Source: Bacteroidetes bacterium UBA6221 (GTDB taxonomy: Bacteria; Bacteroidota; Bacteroidia; Chitinophagales; Chitinophagaceae). Taken from it: a DNA stretch of 64,000 nt. Below, one piece after another: positions 8,886 to 18,056 of the stretch. Within the stretch, counting starts at the first letter, position 1; every line of letters begins with the position of its first letter. The notes under the pieces were generated by a model. It was given only the letters and a program-made list of their open reading frames with translations, had not been told where the DNA came from and made no database searches. The DNA is taken from NCBI GenBank assembly GCA_002421685.1, contig DISB01000020.1, positions 1-64,000 of the forward strand, written 5' to 3'. Position numbers and translations under genes: made by a program.

Positions 8886-9419
8886 ATGGACAACGGGTCG
8901 TCAAATATCGTCAGGAAGCTGTTTGGCATGCGCAGGGAGTACAGCGCGGGTTTTTACGTAACAGATTTCCTGTTCAGGAAGATATTCAGACAGAATGCCG
9001 GGGTAAAATGGCCCATACACCATACCAGCACCATACACAATGCGCATAAGCTGAAGATTGGCAAAGAGACCTTTCCCGGCGATTCGCCCTGTGTGTATAT
9101 CAATGCACAGAATGGTGTCAATATAGGGGACTATACCAACCTGGGCCCGAATGTGGGCATTATATCCGCCAATCATGATTTTGTAAACAATAGCCTTGCA
9201 TCTGACGCGCCACCAATTAACATAGGGCGGTTCTGCTGGCTGGGCATGGGGGCTATAGTGCTGCCGGGGGTGCAATTGGGCGATTTTACCATTGTGGGTG
9301 CGGGTGCAGTAGTTACCAAAAGCTTTCCCGGCTACTGCGTTATTGCAGGCAACCCCGCCGCCATCATCAAAGAACTAAACAGGGCAGATTGTGAAGCTTT
9401 TGCAAAGAGCAGAGAATAG
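8886..9419 (+). CDS. Hexapeptide-repeat acyltransferase (maltose/serine O-acetyltransferase type)
   Basis: 177 residues with a left-handed beta-helix: repeated hexapeptide-like turns such as INIGRFCWLGMGAIVLPGV, LGDFTIVGAGAVVTKS and the closing IAGNPAAIIKEL, typical of the CatB/WbbJ/Maa family. The probable catalytic His is in SANHDF. Such enzymes put acetyl or other acyl groups on sugars of surface glycans. It starts five bases after the YfhO stop and its end overlaps the flippase gene by 29 bases, so the three genes are one transcription unit. Acyl donor and sugar acceptor are unknown. Confidence 0.88.
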   Translation: MDNGSSNIVRKLFGMRREYSAGFYVTDFLFRKIFRQNAGVKWPIHHTSTIHNAHKLKIGKETFPGDSPCVYINAQNGVNIGDYTNLGPNVGIISANHDFVNNSLASDAPPINIGRFCWLGMGAIVLPGVQLGDFTIVGAGAVVTKSFPGYCVIAGNPAAIIKELNRADCEAFAKSRE

Positions 9420-10833
9420 CAATACCGTCATAGGTAATTCGTTCCTCATCTTCCTGATCAGGTTCTTCCCCTCTTTGGCGGCCCTGGTAGTAGTCATAGT
9501 CTTCTCACGTTATACCAGCGAAGAAGTATATGGCAGCTACCAGAACTTCTGGGTGCGGCTGTATTTGCTGAGTGCTGTCGCTACTCTGGGCATCCCGGCG
9601 TTCCTGCTCACGTATACACCGCAATTTATCGGGCGGCTGTTCAGCACGCTTAAGCCATGGCATTATGCCATTATCGCGTTGTGGATAGTATTGATTGCAT
9701 CTTTATTTGGACTGTTGCATTATAACACGGCTGGAATGCCGGTGTTTATTTCGTTATTGTTTTTCCTGTTACATAGTTTCAGTGCGATTGCAGAATCGGT
9801 ATTGATTACGGGCAGGAGGTTCAGGTTGCTGCTGTGGGTAAACCTGTTGTACACAATTGCTTTTTTGCTGTTGCATTACGGTGTACTAACAGGCGCTTAC
9901 AGCATTGAAAGCTTATTCCTGTACCTGCTGCTGCCTGCGGGGCTGAAGCTGTTGGTTACAGGAGCAGGTTCTGTTTCATTCATGAAGGCGCAGGAACTGT
10001 CTGCAGAACAGGAATACAAGAAAGCTGATATCCGTTCTCTATGGCTGCACATTGGCATATACGATGTATTGCAGCGCGTATTTACCTGGATAGATAAGTT
10101 TGTAATTTTATTATTATTCACGGCAGGGGTATCGGCGATGTACTTCAACGGCACTTACGATATACCTTTTCTGCCCCTGCTGCTGGGAGCGGTGAGCAGT
10201 GCTGCCCTGTTGCACTTGGCCTCGGTTGCAAAAAAAGACGATAACCGTTCCGCTATATTAATAGCCAATCATACTGCCAGGATATTATCAGCTATCGTAT
10301 TTCCGTTATTCTTTTTCCTCTTTCTGTTCAGGGAAGAGTTGTTTCATGTATTGCTGACAGAAAAGTATGCGGATTCAATACCCATATTCGCGGTTACGGT
10401 ATTCATCGTTCCACTGCGTGCATATAATTTCACGTCTATACTGCAAAACAGGCATAAGGGACGTATCATCAATATCGGTGCAGTGCTGGATTTATTGATT
10501 GCATGTGCGCTCATGTACCCACTGTATCAATGTCTGGGACTGGTGGGCATAGCCTTGAGTTTTGTCATCAGCAGCTATATACAGGGGGCTTATTACCTGC
10601 ACCACACGGCAAGGATACTGAACACCACCATAACGGAAATAATACCGCTAACCAACTGGTCGGTCAAACTGATTGTTTTTGGTGCGTTGTTTATCATTAT
10701 CCATTACCTGCTCAGCATGTTATTTAACGACACAGTTGTATTATTTTCAGGTTGCCTTGCACTGGCTGTAACGTTAGTAGCGTCGCTGGCCATAGAAATG
10801 AAAGCCTCGAAAAAACTAACTGTACCTGTATGA
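9391..10833 (+). CDS. Polysaccharide flippase, Wzx/MATE-like membrane protein
   Basis: 480 residues with about twelve to fourteen hydrophobic segments and very few charged stretches. The N-terminus (IGNSFLIFLIRFFPSLAAL, then FSRYTSEEVYGSYQ) has the layout of the polysaccharide_synt/Wzx family, which moves lipid-linked glycan units across the inner membrane. The start overlaps the preceding acyltransferase by 29 bases, which supports translational coupling. No Wzy polymerase or glycosyltransferase is adjacent, so the locus is a small accessory glycan module, not a full capsule cluster. It could also be an MVF-type exporter. Confidence 0.8.
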   Translation: MKLLQRAENSNTVIGNSFLIFLIRFFPSLAALVVVIVFSRYTSEEVYGSYQNFWVRLYLLSAVATLGIPAFLLTYTPQFIGRLFSTLKPWHYAIIALWIVLIASLFGLLHYNTAGMPVFISLLFFLLHSFSAIAESVLITGRRFRLLLWVNLLYTIAFLLLHYGVLTGAYSIESLFLYLLLPAGLKLLVTGAGSVSFMKAQELSAEQEYKKADIRSLWLHIGIYDVLQRVFTWIDKFVILLLFTAGVSAMYFNGTYDIPFLPLLLGAVSSAALLHLASVAKKDDNRSAILIANHTARILSAIVFPLFFFLFLFREELFHVLLTEKYADSIPIFAVTVFIVPLRAYNFTSILQNRHKGRIINIGAVLDLLIACALMYPLYQCLGLVGIALSFVISSYIQGAYYLHHTARILNTTITEIIPLTNWSVKLIVFGALFIIIHYLLSMLFNDTVVLFSGCLALAVTLVASLAIEMKASKKLTVPV

Positions 10834-10876
10834 ACTGACAGCAGTCCCCGAGCCGGAGCGTTCCTATATAATTCCG

Positions 10877-10884
10877 TAACTTTG
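10877..10884 (+). promoter_or_regulatory. Promoter -7 element abutting rocD
   Basis: TAACTTTG matches TAnnTTTG and ends six bases before ATG 10891. The TTG at 10882, which would lengthen the frame, is part of this element. The predicted transcript has almost no leader. Confidence 0.55.
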
Positions 10885-10890
10885 CCTGCT

Positions 10891-12126
10891 ATGATGAATA
10901 CAGTAAACACTTCGAAAGAGACACAAAAACTTTTAGAACGTGAAAGCAGGTATGGTGCGCACAACTACCATCCCCTGCCTGTAATGCTCACAAAGGGGGA
11001 AGGCGTATATGTGTGGGATGTAGATGGCAAACGCTACTACGATTTTCTGTCTGCCTACTCCGCGCTCAACCAGGGGCATCGTCACCCGGTGATAATGAAA
11101 GCTTTTTACGAGCAAGCCGAAAAACTAACGCTGACCTCACGCGCATTTCATAGCGAGGCATTGGGCGAGTTTGCCGAATATATCACTAAATATTTTGGCT
11201 ACGACAAAGTGCTGCCGATGAATAGCGGTGCAGAGGCTGTGGAAACCGCGCTGAAGCTGGCACGGCATTGGGCATACCGCGTGAAGGGGATTGAGGAGAA
11301 CAAAGCGAAGATCATTGTTTGTGAAGAGAATTTTCACGGCAGGACAATTAACATCATATCCTTCAGTACCGATCCTGAAGCTAATAAAGACTTCGGGCCA
11401 TATACACCGGGTTATGAAATCATTCCGTACAACGACGTGAAGGCATTGGAAAAAGCCTTGCAGGATAAAAACGTAGCGGCCTTTATGGTAGAACCCATAC
11501 AGGGCGAAGCCGGGGTAAACGTTCCCGATGAGGGTTACCTGGCAAAGGCCTATGCCATGTGTAAAGAAGCCAACGTATTGTTCATAGCCGATGAAATTCA
11601 GACAGGGCTTGCACGCACGGGCAAGATGTTAGCCTGCGACCACGAGGAGGTGCATCCTGATATACTGATATTGGGCAAAGCACTGTCGGGTGGGGTAATG
11701 CCTGTGTCTGCCGTACTGGCCGACGACGAAATTATGATGACCATCAAACCCGGCGAGCATGGTTCTACTTATGGTGGCAACCCGCTGGCCTGTAAAGTGG
11801 CCATAGCCGCACTGCAGGTGCTGAAGGACGAAAACATGGCTGACAATGCCGAAGCAATGGGCAAATACCTGCGGGAAAAACTGGCAGAATTAAATCATCC
11901 GAATATTTCCATAATCCGTGGTAAAGGTTTGCTGGACGCTATTGTAATTAAACACAGCAATAAAGACGCCGCCTGGGACCTGTGCCTGAAGATGATGGAG
12001 CATGGCCTGCTGGCTAAACCGACTCATGGTGATAAAATCAGGTTTGCCCCTCCGCTGACCATTACGAAAGAACAAATGGATGAGTGTATAAGTATTATAG
12101 CACGTAGCCTGAAAGAGGTATTGTAA
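10891..12126 (+). CDS. rocD: Ornithine-oxo-acid transaminase
   Basis: Cytosolic PLP enzyme converting ornithine and 2-oxoglutarate to glutamate semialdehyde and glutamate in arginine/proline metabolism. Class III aminotransferase landmarks: YDFLSAYSALNQGHRHP near residue 50, MNSGAEAVETALKLARHW near 110, EPIQGEAGVNVPDEGY near 205, FIADEIQTGLARTGKMLA near 230, the PLP lysine in LILGKALSGGVMPVSAV, then GEHGSTYGGNPLA. These match ornithine aminotransferases more closely than acetylornithine or GABA transaminases. Two adjacent ATGs (10891, 10894) are possible starts. It stands alone, after the flippase gene and with its own promoter. Confidence 0.93.
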   Translation: MMNTVNTSKETQKLLERESRYGAHNYHPLPVMLTKGEGVYVWDVDGKRYYDFLSAYSALNQGHRHPVIMKAFYEQAEKLTLTSRAFHSEALGEFAEYITKYFGYDKVLPMNSGAEAVETALKLARHWAYRVKGIEENKAKIIVCEENFHGRTINIISFSTDPEANKDFGPYTPGYEIIPYNDVKALEKALQDKNVAAFMVEPIQGEAGVNVPDEGYLAKAYAMCKEANVLFIADEIQTGLARTGKMLACDHEEVHPDILILGKALSGGVMPVSAVLADDEIMMTIKPGEHGSTYGGNPLACKVAIAALQVLKDENMADNAEAMGKYLREKLAELNHPNISIIRGKGLLDAIVIKHSNKDAAWDLCLKMMEHGLLAKPTHGDKIRFAPPLTITKEQMDECISIIARSLKEVL

Positions 12127-12183
12127 TTTCGATGTTATTTCTCGCCCAGGAATGGAAAGTTAAGCGCCTGGCAGAACTGGTAT

Positions 12184-12191
12184 CATTTTTG
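12184..12191 (+). promoter_or_regulatory. Possible -7 element for the barrel protein gene
   Basis: CATTTTTG differs from TAnnTTTG at one position and lies 14 bases before ATG 12206. Weak. Confidence 0.25.
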
Positions 12192-12205
12192 CTTTTATAG
12201 GTCTC

Positions 12206-12916
12206 ATGAAGCATGTGTTCCTTACCCTAAGCCTCGTTTCTGCGTTGGCAGCAATTGCAAACGCACAGACTGATGAAATAGACCACTCAGCAATAAACGA
12301 TAACCGGATAAAGCGCCCGGTAGTAAAAACCGCCATCAGCCATATTATCAACTTTTCAGAGGCATTGTTGCCGGTCGCAGTCGAGTACCGCTTTAACAGG
12401 CTTGTAAGTGCAGAAGTTGAAATAGGCGTTCCACTTTTCTTTAATGCCCTGATATATAAATCGGAATCAGGCCCGACAAAGGATTTACATTCCGATATAA
12501 AGCTGAGGGCGGACGTCCGTTTTTATTTTGTTTCAGATGCGGACAATGCAGGATATATAGGACTGGACGGAAGTTTTCGCAAGCAACGGTACACATTGAC
12601 AAATGCTGAGTACTACGATGCAAACGGATACCTGAATAGTTTTGCTTCAGCAGGCATAGACAAAATTGTCTATACGGCTAATATGATCGTAGGTATGCAG
12701 GCAAACATTTCCCGGTGTGTATTTGCGGAAGTGCAGGCCGGGCTCGGCTTTAAAGATGTGGAGATAGAACGCAGTAACATGGTGTATCTCGGCAAAGGGC
12801 AGTATCCGCATCCATTTCGCTGGGAAATACCCATTGGCCGGGGTGAGGATAAAATCGCAGCACAGTCAAGGTTTATCAATATACCTTTTGCCTTAAGATT
12901 TTGTTATCGATTGTAA
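12206..12916 (+). CDS. Small outer-membrane beta-barrel protein, function unknown
   Basis: 236 residues with a cleavable signal peptide (hydrophobic core then AIANAQ near residue 21). The mature part shows alternating strands such as LPVAVEYRFNRLVSAEVEIG, LRADVRFYF, NAGYIGLDGSF and CVFAEVQAGLGF, ending in an aromatic-rich FINIPFALRFCYRL. A strand pattern with an aromatic C-terminus suggests an 8-10-stranded outer-membrane barrel of the DUF3575/OmpA-like kind. No conserved catalytic motif was recognised. It is convergent with the nucleoside phosphorylase gene. Confidence 0.65.
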   Translation: MKHVFLTLSLVSALAAIANAQTDEIDHSAINDNRIKRPVVKTAISHIINFSEALLPVAVEYRFNRLVSAEVEIGVPLFFNALIYKSESGPTKDLHSDIKLRADVRFYFVSDADNAGYIGLDGSFRKQRYTLTNAEYYDANGYLNSFASAGIDKIVYTANMIVGMQANISRCVFAEVQAGLGFKDVEIERSNMVYLGKGQYPHPFRWEIPIGRGEDKIAAQSRFINIPFALRFCYRL

Positions 12917-12936
12917 GCGGAATTATACAGATTACA

Positions 12937-13758
12937 TTATTCAAGCTGTTTAATCACCGCCGCCATCAATGTACTCAGTTTCGCGTCGGCCGAATTAGCT
13001 ACGGCAATGATCTCATCTATATGGCAGGGCTTCAGGTTTTCATAATCACATTCGTCTGTAACTACACTTACTGCGGCGCAGGGCAGTCCCGACTGATTAG
13101 CCACTATTACTTCCGGCACAGTGCTCATACCCACCAGGTCGGCCCCTATTATTTTCAGGAAACGATATTCGGCCCTGGTTTCGAGGTTGGGGCCCATTAC
13201 AGAAGCGTAAACACCTTTTTTGATTTCCAGGCCTAGTTCCCCTGCCTTTTCGGTTATCAAGGCCGATAGCCGTTTATCATAGGGGCGGCTCATATCAGGA
13301 AAGCGCGGCCCGTATTCAGGACTGGTTAACCCACGCAACGGATTTTCCGGTTGCAGGTTGATATGGTCGTCTATCAATACCAGGTCGCCTTTTTTGAAAT
13401 TCAGATTGATGCCCCCTGCCGCGTTGCTGAGCAGCAGGTATTGAACGCCCAGGGCGTGCATGATGCGTACCGGGAAGGTTATCTGCTGCATGGAATAGCC
13501 TTCGTAATAATGAAAACGCCCCTGCATGGCCAGCAGGGTAGTGTTGCCAATAGTGCCATATATCAGCCTGCCTGTGTGCGACTCAACGGTAGCCACAGGG
13601 AAGTGTGGGATATCATCATATGGAATGGATTCTATAACCGATATCTTGTCCACGAATTTTCCTAAACCCGTTCCCAATACGATACCTGCCTTGGGAGCAT
13701 TAATGCCCTTCGCTTTAAGAAATAATACTGCTTCCCTTATTTGTTCTGAATAATCCAT
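12937..13758 (-). CDS. Purine nucleoside phosphorylase, trimeric (inosine/guanosine) type
   Basis: Phosphorolysis of purine nucleosides in salvage. 273 residues with the PNP/MTAP family landmarks: AGIVLGTGLGKF near residue 24, the phosphate-binding H of VESHTGRLIYG, MQGRFHYYEGYS near 82, LLLSNAAGGIN near 110, GVYASVMGPNLETRAEYR near 190, and GMSTVPEVIVA near 213, where Met and Glu contact the ribose and purine. An open extension continues upstream to 14142 but is antisense to the acyltransferase gene and has no family similarity, so ATG 13758 is used. Its 3' end converges with the barrel gene. Confidence 0.93.
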   Translation of the reverse strand: MDYSEQIREAVLFLKAKGINAPKAGIVLGTGLGKFVDKISVIESIPYDDIPHFPVATVESHTGRLIYGTIGNTTLLAMQGRFHYYEGYSMQQITFPVRIMHALGVQYLLLSNAAGGINLNFKKGDLVLIDDHINLQPENPLRGLTSPEYGPRFPDMSRPYDKRLSALITEKAGELGLEIKKGVYASVMGPNLETRAEYRFLKIIGADLVGMSTVPEVIVANQSGLPCAAVSVVTDECDYENLKPCHIDEIIAVANSADAKLSTLMAAVIKQLE

Positions 13759-13848
13759 CTGCGGAGGATTTGAACAGCTAATATAACTCTTGCAATTGTA
13801 ACCTGTGTTTCCCGGTCGGCTATTTAGCATTATCTTGCCGCCGCTTTC

Positions 13849-14787
13849 ATGTATTATTTTGTAAAAATATGGGTAAGGACCGGCTTGCAGTTTTATTGTG
13901 GGCGTATCGTCTTCGACAGCAGGAACATGGACAGGAGTGACCGGCCCATGATATTGGCCTGTAGCCACCCTAACTCGTTCTTCGACGCCCTGGTGATGGG
14001 CGCTTACCATCCGCGTAAAATGCACTTCCTGGCGCGGGGCGACGCGTTCAAAAATCCCCGTGCCGCAAAAATTCTGCGCCTGCTGAACATGATACCTATC
14101 TACCGAATGAGCGAGGGCAAGGAAAATATGGATAACAACCACCGCACTTTTGATGCCTGTATCGAAGTGTTTAAAAATAACGGCTGTGTACTGATATTTT
14201 CAGAAGGAGTATGTGTAAACGAGTGGCGGCTTCGCCCGCTGAAGAAAGGCACTGCGCGGCTGGCGTGGATGTGCTGGGAGGAACATGAGGTAAAAAATAT
14301 GGTGATACAGCCCGTGGGTTTGAATTATCACTCTTTTACAGAAGTGCCGAAAAGAATTCATGTACAGTTTGCACCAATCATTGAATCTCACGTTTTCAAC
14401 TTCGACAACTCTGCGAATTTTTATAAAGACCTCAATAATAAACTGGCTGCTCAACTGGAGCCCCTGGTGCTGGAAAAAGGGCATAACTTACTAAGAAAGA
14501 AAAAGATTACTCCTTTGGCCAAAGCGCTGCTGGCCTTGCCCGCACTCTTGGGCTTTATCATACACAAGCCTTTTTACAATGCCTGGCGGAAGTTCATTTG
14601 GAGCAAAACAAAGGGCACTGTTTTTTATGACTCGGTATTATTTGCGAGCCTGCTCATTGTTTATCCATTCCTGGTATTGCTCGTCACTGTGAGCGCAGTC
14701 ATGCTTTCTGGTAATTCTATATCCTGGGGATTGCTGCTGCTCCTTCCATTTACAGCATGGTGTTATAAACAGTACAGGTCTGCTTAG
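13849..14787 (+). CDS. PlsC-type phospholipid acyltransferase
   Basis: Probably 1-acylglycerol-3-phosphate or related acyltransferase of membrane lipid synthesis. 312 residues with the acceptor motif HPNSFFD near residue 40 (the HPN form seen in many Bacteroidota PlsC-like proteins), LNMIPIYRMSEGKENM near 80, and FSEGVCVNEWRLRPLKKG near 117 matching the FPEG block. Two to three hydrophobic segments in the last 90 residues suggest a membrane anchor at the C-terminus, which is longer than minimal PlsC. The next gene on the minus strand ends one base after it. Confidence 0.85.
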   Translation: MYYFVKIWVRTGLQFYCGRIVFDSRNMDRSDRPMILACSHPNSFFDALVMGAYHPRKMHFLARGDAFKNPRAAKILRLLNMIPIYRMSEGKENMDNNHRTFDACIEVFKNNGCVLIFSEGVCVNEWRLRPLKKGTARLAWMCWEEHEVKNMVIQPVGLNYHSFTEVPKRIHVQFAPIIESHVFNFDNSANFYKDLNNKLAAQLEPLVLEKGHNLLRKKKITPLAKALLALPALLGFIIHKPFYNAWRKFIWSKTKGTVFYDSVLFASLLIVYPFLVLLVTVSAVMLSGNSISWGLLLLLPFTAWCYKQYRSA

Positions 14788-14788
14788 C

Positions 14789-15835
14789 CTATTTCACCTT
14801 GCTGAAGGCGAGCATTTTCACCATCCAGTCGGGCAGGGGTTTTTCCAGGTTGCGTTTTTTCAGGTTGATATACAGCCCCAGTTTTTTCAGTACAGGCACC
14901 CTATGGGTTTCTACCAACTCTATCAGCGTACCCTCCGGGCTTTCAATGTAACAAAATCTCCCGGCCGCGCTCTCCATATCAAAGGAGTTCTGGCTGTCAA
15001 CTGAAAATCCGAAGCCTTTTTCTACGGCCAGGTTTTTCAGTGCGTCCATATTGATAACGTCGAAACAAAGATGTATAAAACCGCAGTCTCCCCAATACCT
15101 GTTGGCGAAGGTAACTACCGGCTGCCTGTCGTGTACCTGCACCAGTTCTATCTCTATCGAGCCCAACAGTTTTCCAAAGCCACCTTTGCCGCTTTGTGGT
15201 TTTTTCAGCAATACCCTGCGGCAATTGACCGGCTCGCTGCCGGGGTTATCGGTAAAAGAACCGGTAACGTCATATACCGTTTCGGATATGCCCAGCACAT
15301 CGCGGTACAATGAAATTGCCCTGTCCATATCCTTAACACCTATTACCGCGCCCGATACGCCGCCTGTAAGGTTGCTCTTTTGCTGAAACCAATGCCAGCC
15401 CCGTACTATATTAAAGACATTGCCATAATGGTCTTTCACCCAGAAATGCTGTTCCCCTTTCGGGTTTACCTGTATGCTGCTTACCCATACGCCGCCGGAG
15501 GTGTAATAAGCATGCGTCTCCGCTATGTCGCGGCATTTTATTTTGGGCGCGTTGATGCCGTAATCGCCATAGGCTGGGGGGGCGGGAGGCGCTACCGGTG
15601 TGCGGCTTTTGTACTGCCATATTTCAAAACCACCGCCGCCTGCCAGGTTCATGGCCAGTATTGCGCGGCGTTCGTGCACTTCTCCCCCGGTGTACTGCGT
15701 CATCAGCCTGGCATGTGCTACATCGTCGAAGATCAGTACTTCGGTGCCAAACAGGTCTCTGTATCTATACATGCTGGCATGTGCGTCCGTTACGCCAATG
15801 CCTACCTGTTGTATGCCTGAAATATAATCGTGCAT
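14789..15835 (-). CDS. Tandem VOC-domain protein (glyoxalase/dioxygenase superfamily)
   Basis: 348 residues with two vicinal-oxygen-chelate modules. The first begins GIQQVGIGVTDAHASMYRYRD, the second near residue 170 with GAVIGVKDMDRAISLYRDVLG and ends YIESPEGTLIELVET. The second carries a plausible metal set (His in FIHLCFDV and Glu in LIELVE). A TTG at 15865 lengthens the frame, but ATG 15835 is preceded by AGGAG and begins at the conserved domain edge. The SDR gene lies 50 bases upstream on the same strand, so they are likely co-transcribed. The reaction is unknown; 4-hydroxyphenylpyruvate dioxygenase is unlikely because the usual C-terminal features are absent. Confidence 0.75.
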   Translation of the reverse strand: MHDYISGIQQVGIGVTDAHASMYRYRDLFGTEVLIFDDVAHARLMTQYTGGEVHERRAILAMNLAGGGGFEIWQYKSRTPVAPPAPPAYGDYGINAPKIKCRDIAETHAYYTSGGVWVSSIQVNPKGEQHFWVKDHYGNVFNIVRGWHWFQQKSNLTGGVSGAVIGVKDMDRAISLYRDVLGISETVYDVTGSFTDNPGSEPVNCRRVLLKKPQSGKGGFGKLLGSIEIELVQVHDRQPVVTFANRYWGDCGFIHLCFDVINMDALKNLAVEKGFGFSVDSQNSFDMESAAGRFCYIESPEGTLIELVETHRVPVLKKLGLYINLKKRNLEKPLPDWMVKMLAFSKVK

Positions 15836-15885
15836 GCTCCTGTTTAGTGTTAAGTTGTTAAGCAATGGAAGATACGAAGTATCTG

Positions 15886-16686
15886 TTATTTATGGCGCAT
15901 ACCCTCTTTGTGCGCTATTTTCAGGTAAACCGGGTGCCAAAACCACCAGAACCACCAGAGAAAGCGTTCACCGCGGGCTACTATTATATGCTTCTTCCTT
16001 CGTGCAACTCCCCTCAATATCTTATCCGCGCATTCGCTTACCGGTATGCCGTTCAGCAATTCTTCATCCATTTTGCCATGCAGCTCGCCCGTAGGGGTGA
16101 TGGCTGATAGCGATATAGGCGTATTTATCCTGCCGGGGCTTACGATGGTTATATCCAGCCCCGGTATATCCGCCTCTGTCTGCATGGTTTCAAAATAGCC
16201 CTTCACAGCGTGTTTCGATGCCGCATAGCCCGTACGCATGGGGAAGCCCATAAGCCCCGCCATGCTGCTGATGGCTACCACATGACCGCTGCCGCGCGCC
16301 GCAAAATGAGGCAACAGGTATTTAGTAATGGTCACAGCAGCAAAAAAGTTCACCTCCATGATTTTCCTGATGGTATCCATGCTGGTGTCTATGGCTGTTG
16401 AGCGCTGGCTGATGCCCGCGCTATGTATAACGACATCTATATGCCCGTATACCCCTATTGCCCTGCCTGTTAATTCCTGCAACAGCTCCGCCTGTGCCAG
16501 GTCGCCTTCCAGTATGGTGCAATGCTGCGTATGCTGCAGGCAGTCTTTTGCCACGCCGGCCAGTGCCTCAGCACGCCTGGCGGTCAATACCAGCCTGGCC
16601 TGCTGCGCGGCCAGTTGCCGGGCCAGTTCGGCCCCTATGCCCGACGATGCGCCGGTTATCCATATTACTTTGTCCCTGAAATACAT
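15886..16686 (-). CDS. Short-chain dehydrogenase/reductase
   Basis: NAD(P)-dependent oxidoreductase of the classical SDR family, 266 residues. Cofactor motif TGASSGIG near residue 11, the HSAG of VIHSAGIS near 86, catalytic Ser in AISSMAGLMG near 137, and YAASKHAVKG with Tyr and Lys near 150. The basic LTARRAEAL after the first strand favours NADPH. ATG 16686 is preferred to an in-frame TTG at 16704. The C-terminus (LWWFWWFWHPVYLKIAH) is aromatic and hydrophobic, which suggests membrane association as in lipid-acting SDRs. Substrate is unknown. Confidence 0.88.
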   Translation of the reverse strand: MYFRDKVIWITGASSGIGAELARQLAAQQARLVLTARRAEALAGVAKDCLQHTQHCTILEGDLAQAELLQELTGRAIGVYGHIDVVIHSAGISQRSTAIDTSMDTIRKIMEVNFFAAVTITKYLLPHFAARGSGHVVAISSMAGLMGFPMRTGYAASKHAVKGYFETMQTEADIPGLDITIVSPGRINTPISLSAITPTGELHGKMDEELLNGIPVSECADKILRGVARRKKHIIVARGERFLWWFWWFWHPVYLKIAHKEGMRHK

Positions 16687-16762
16687 ATACTTACCGTGGG
16701 GCAAGGTATAAAACTATCGCCTGAAATCTGATGTTTATCATAATGCCTGTGCCTTAAAACAC

Positions 16763-16770
16763 TAATTTTG
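16763..16770 (+). promoter_or_regulatory. Promoter -7 element for the PLP decarboxylase
   Basis: TAATTTTG matches TAnnTTTG, 19 bases before ATG 16790. Confidence 0.5.
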
Positions 16771-16789
16771 CACCCAGATTTTTGACGGA

Positions 16790-18031
16790 ATGAAGTATTG
16801 GAAAAAACTTAGCAACGCCGAGCAGGATAAAAGGATAACCGAAGCCTTGAGTAAGAATATTGACTATAAGCAGAAGGTTTCCCTGGGCATACCTGCCTCC
16901 AAGCTGGATGGCAACGTGTTTTACGAGCAGGCTTCTTTCCTGAAGGAAGCGCCCCTGCTGCGCACCTATGTGGCCAATCCCAACCATATAGGCTGCCACA
17001 CCCTGGGCGAATCTGAAGAGTTTTTTAAAGGCACGCAGGATATAGAGCGCGAGGTGATAGAACTGCTGGCCGTGGATGTATTGAAGGCAGAAGAGGGTAG
17101 CTGCGACGGGTACGTGGCTGCGGGTGGCACCGAGGCCAATATACAGGCCGCATGGATATACAGGAATTATTTTAAGCAGGAGCACAATGCACAGCAGGAA
17201 GAAATTGCATTGATAGGCTCGCAGGATACGCATTATTCCATTGCCAAAGCAGCCAACCTGCTGCACCTGCAATGGTACAGTGTGCCCGTGCACGATGATA
17301 CCCGTGTAATAATAGAAGCGGAACTGGACAAGATGGTGCAGCAGGCGGCGGCCCGGGGGGTGAAGTACTTCATCATCATTTCCAACATGGCCACTACCAT
17401 GTTTGGCAGCGTGGACGACCCCGGTGTATATGTGGACTGTATGAACAGGCACAACCTGCAGTTCAAGCTGCATGTGGACGGTGCATTCGGTGGGTTTATC
17501 TTTCCCGTTAGTACGCCGGAGTCAAATGTCAATTTTGCCAACCCGCATATCTCGTCTGTTACGCTGGACGCGCACAAGATGCTGCAGGCCCCCTATGGCA
17601 CGGGTATATTCATAGCACGCAAGGGGCTGATGCCCTATGTCTTCACCAAAGAGGCGCAGTATGTGCACGGGCAGGACATCACCCTCAGCGGCAGCCGCTC
17701 CGGCGCCAATGCCATAGCCATATGGATGATACTGGTGACCTATGGCCCGCACGGCTGGTTTGAGAAGATAAACAAACTGCTCTACCGCACCGACTGGTGT
17801 TGCAAACAATTAGACAGCCTGGGCGTAAAATATTTCCGTTATCCTAAGATGAATATCATCACCATAAGGGCGCAGTACGTACCCAAAGCCATAGCCGCAA
17901 AATATGGCCTGGTACCCGATACCCACGACGACAACCCAGCCTGGTACAAAATAGTAGTGATGGACCATGTAGAAGTGGAACACCTCGAAGCGTTTTTGGG
18001 GGAATTGAGGATCGTATCAGCCAAGGCCTGA
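16790..18031 (+). CDS. PLP-dependent group II amino acid decarboxylase
   Basis: 413 residues of the glutamate/aromatic amino acid decarboxylase family. Landmarks: AAGGTEANIQAAW near residue 110 (phosphate loop), DTHYS with H148 that stacks on the PLP ring, LHVDGAFGGF near 228 with D230 pairing to the pyridine nitrogen, and DAHKMLQAPYG with the Schiff-base lysine K263. It resembles the shorter archaeal MfnA-like and plant-like forms more than GadB, lacking the GadB terminal extensions. Substrate (glutamate, aspartate, tyrosine or another) cannot be told. The SpoU methyltransferase gene follows 25 bases later, so they may share a transcript. Confidence 0.85.
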   Translation: MKYWKKLSNAEQDKRITEALSKNIDYKQKVSLGIPASKLDGNVFYEQASFLKEAPLLRTYVANPNHIGCHTLGESEEFFKGTQDIEREVIELLAVDVLKAEEGSCDGYVAAGGTEANIQAAWIYRNYFKQEHNAQQEEIALIGSQDTHYSIAKAANLLHLQWYSVPVHDDTRVIIEAELDKMVQQAAARGVKYFIIISNMATTMFGSVDDPGVYVDCMNRHNLQFKLHVDGAFGGFIFPVSTPESNVNFANPHISSVTLDAHKMLQAPYGTGIFIARKGLMPYVFTKEAQYVHGQDITLSGSRSGANAIAIWMILVTYGPHGWFEKINKLLYRTDWCCKQLDSLGVKYFRYPKMNIITIRAQYVPKAIAAKYGLVPDTHDDNPAWYKIVVMDHVEVEHLEAFLGELRIVSAKA

Positions 18032-18056
18032 CGCGGGAGTTTTGTATTTTAGCCCC

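Noticed and set aside
9391..9419. 29-base overlap of acyltransferase and flippase genes, considered as a frameshifted single gene
   Set aside because: Both proteins have complete, unrelated family architectures; overlap is ordinary translational coupling.
13759..14142. N-terminal extension of the purine nucleoside phosphorylase frame
   Set aside because: It overlaps the PlsC-type gene on the other strand and has no similarity to the family, which starts at ATG 13758.
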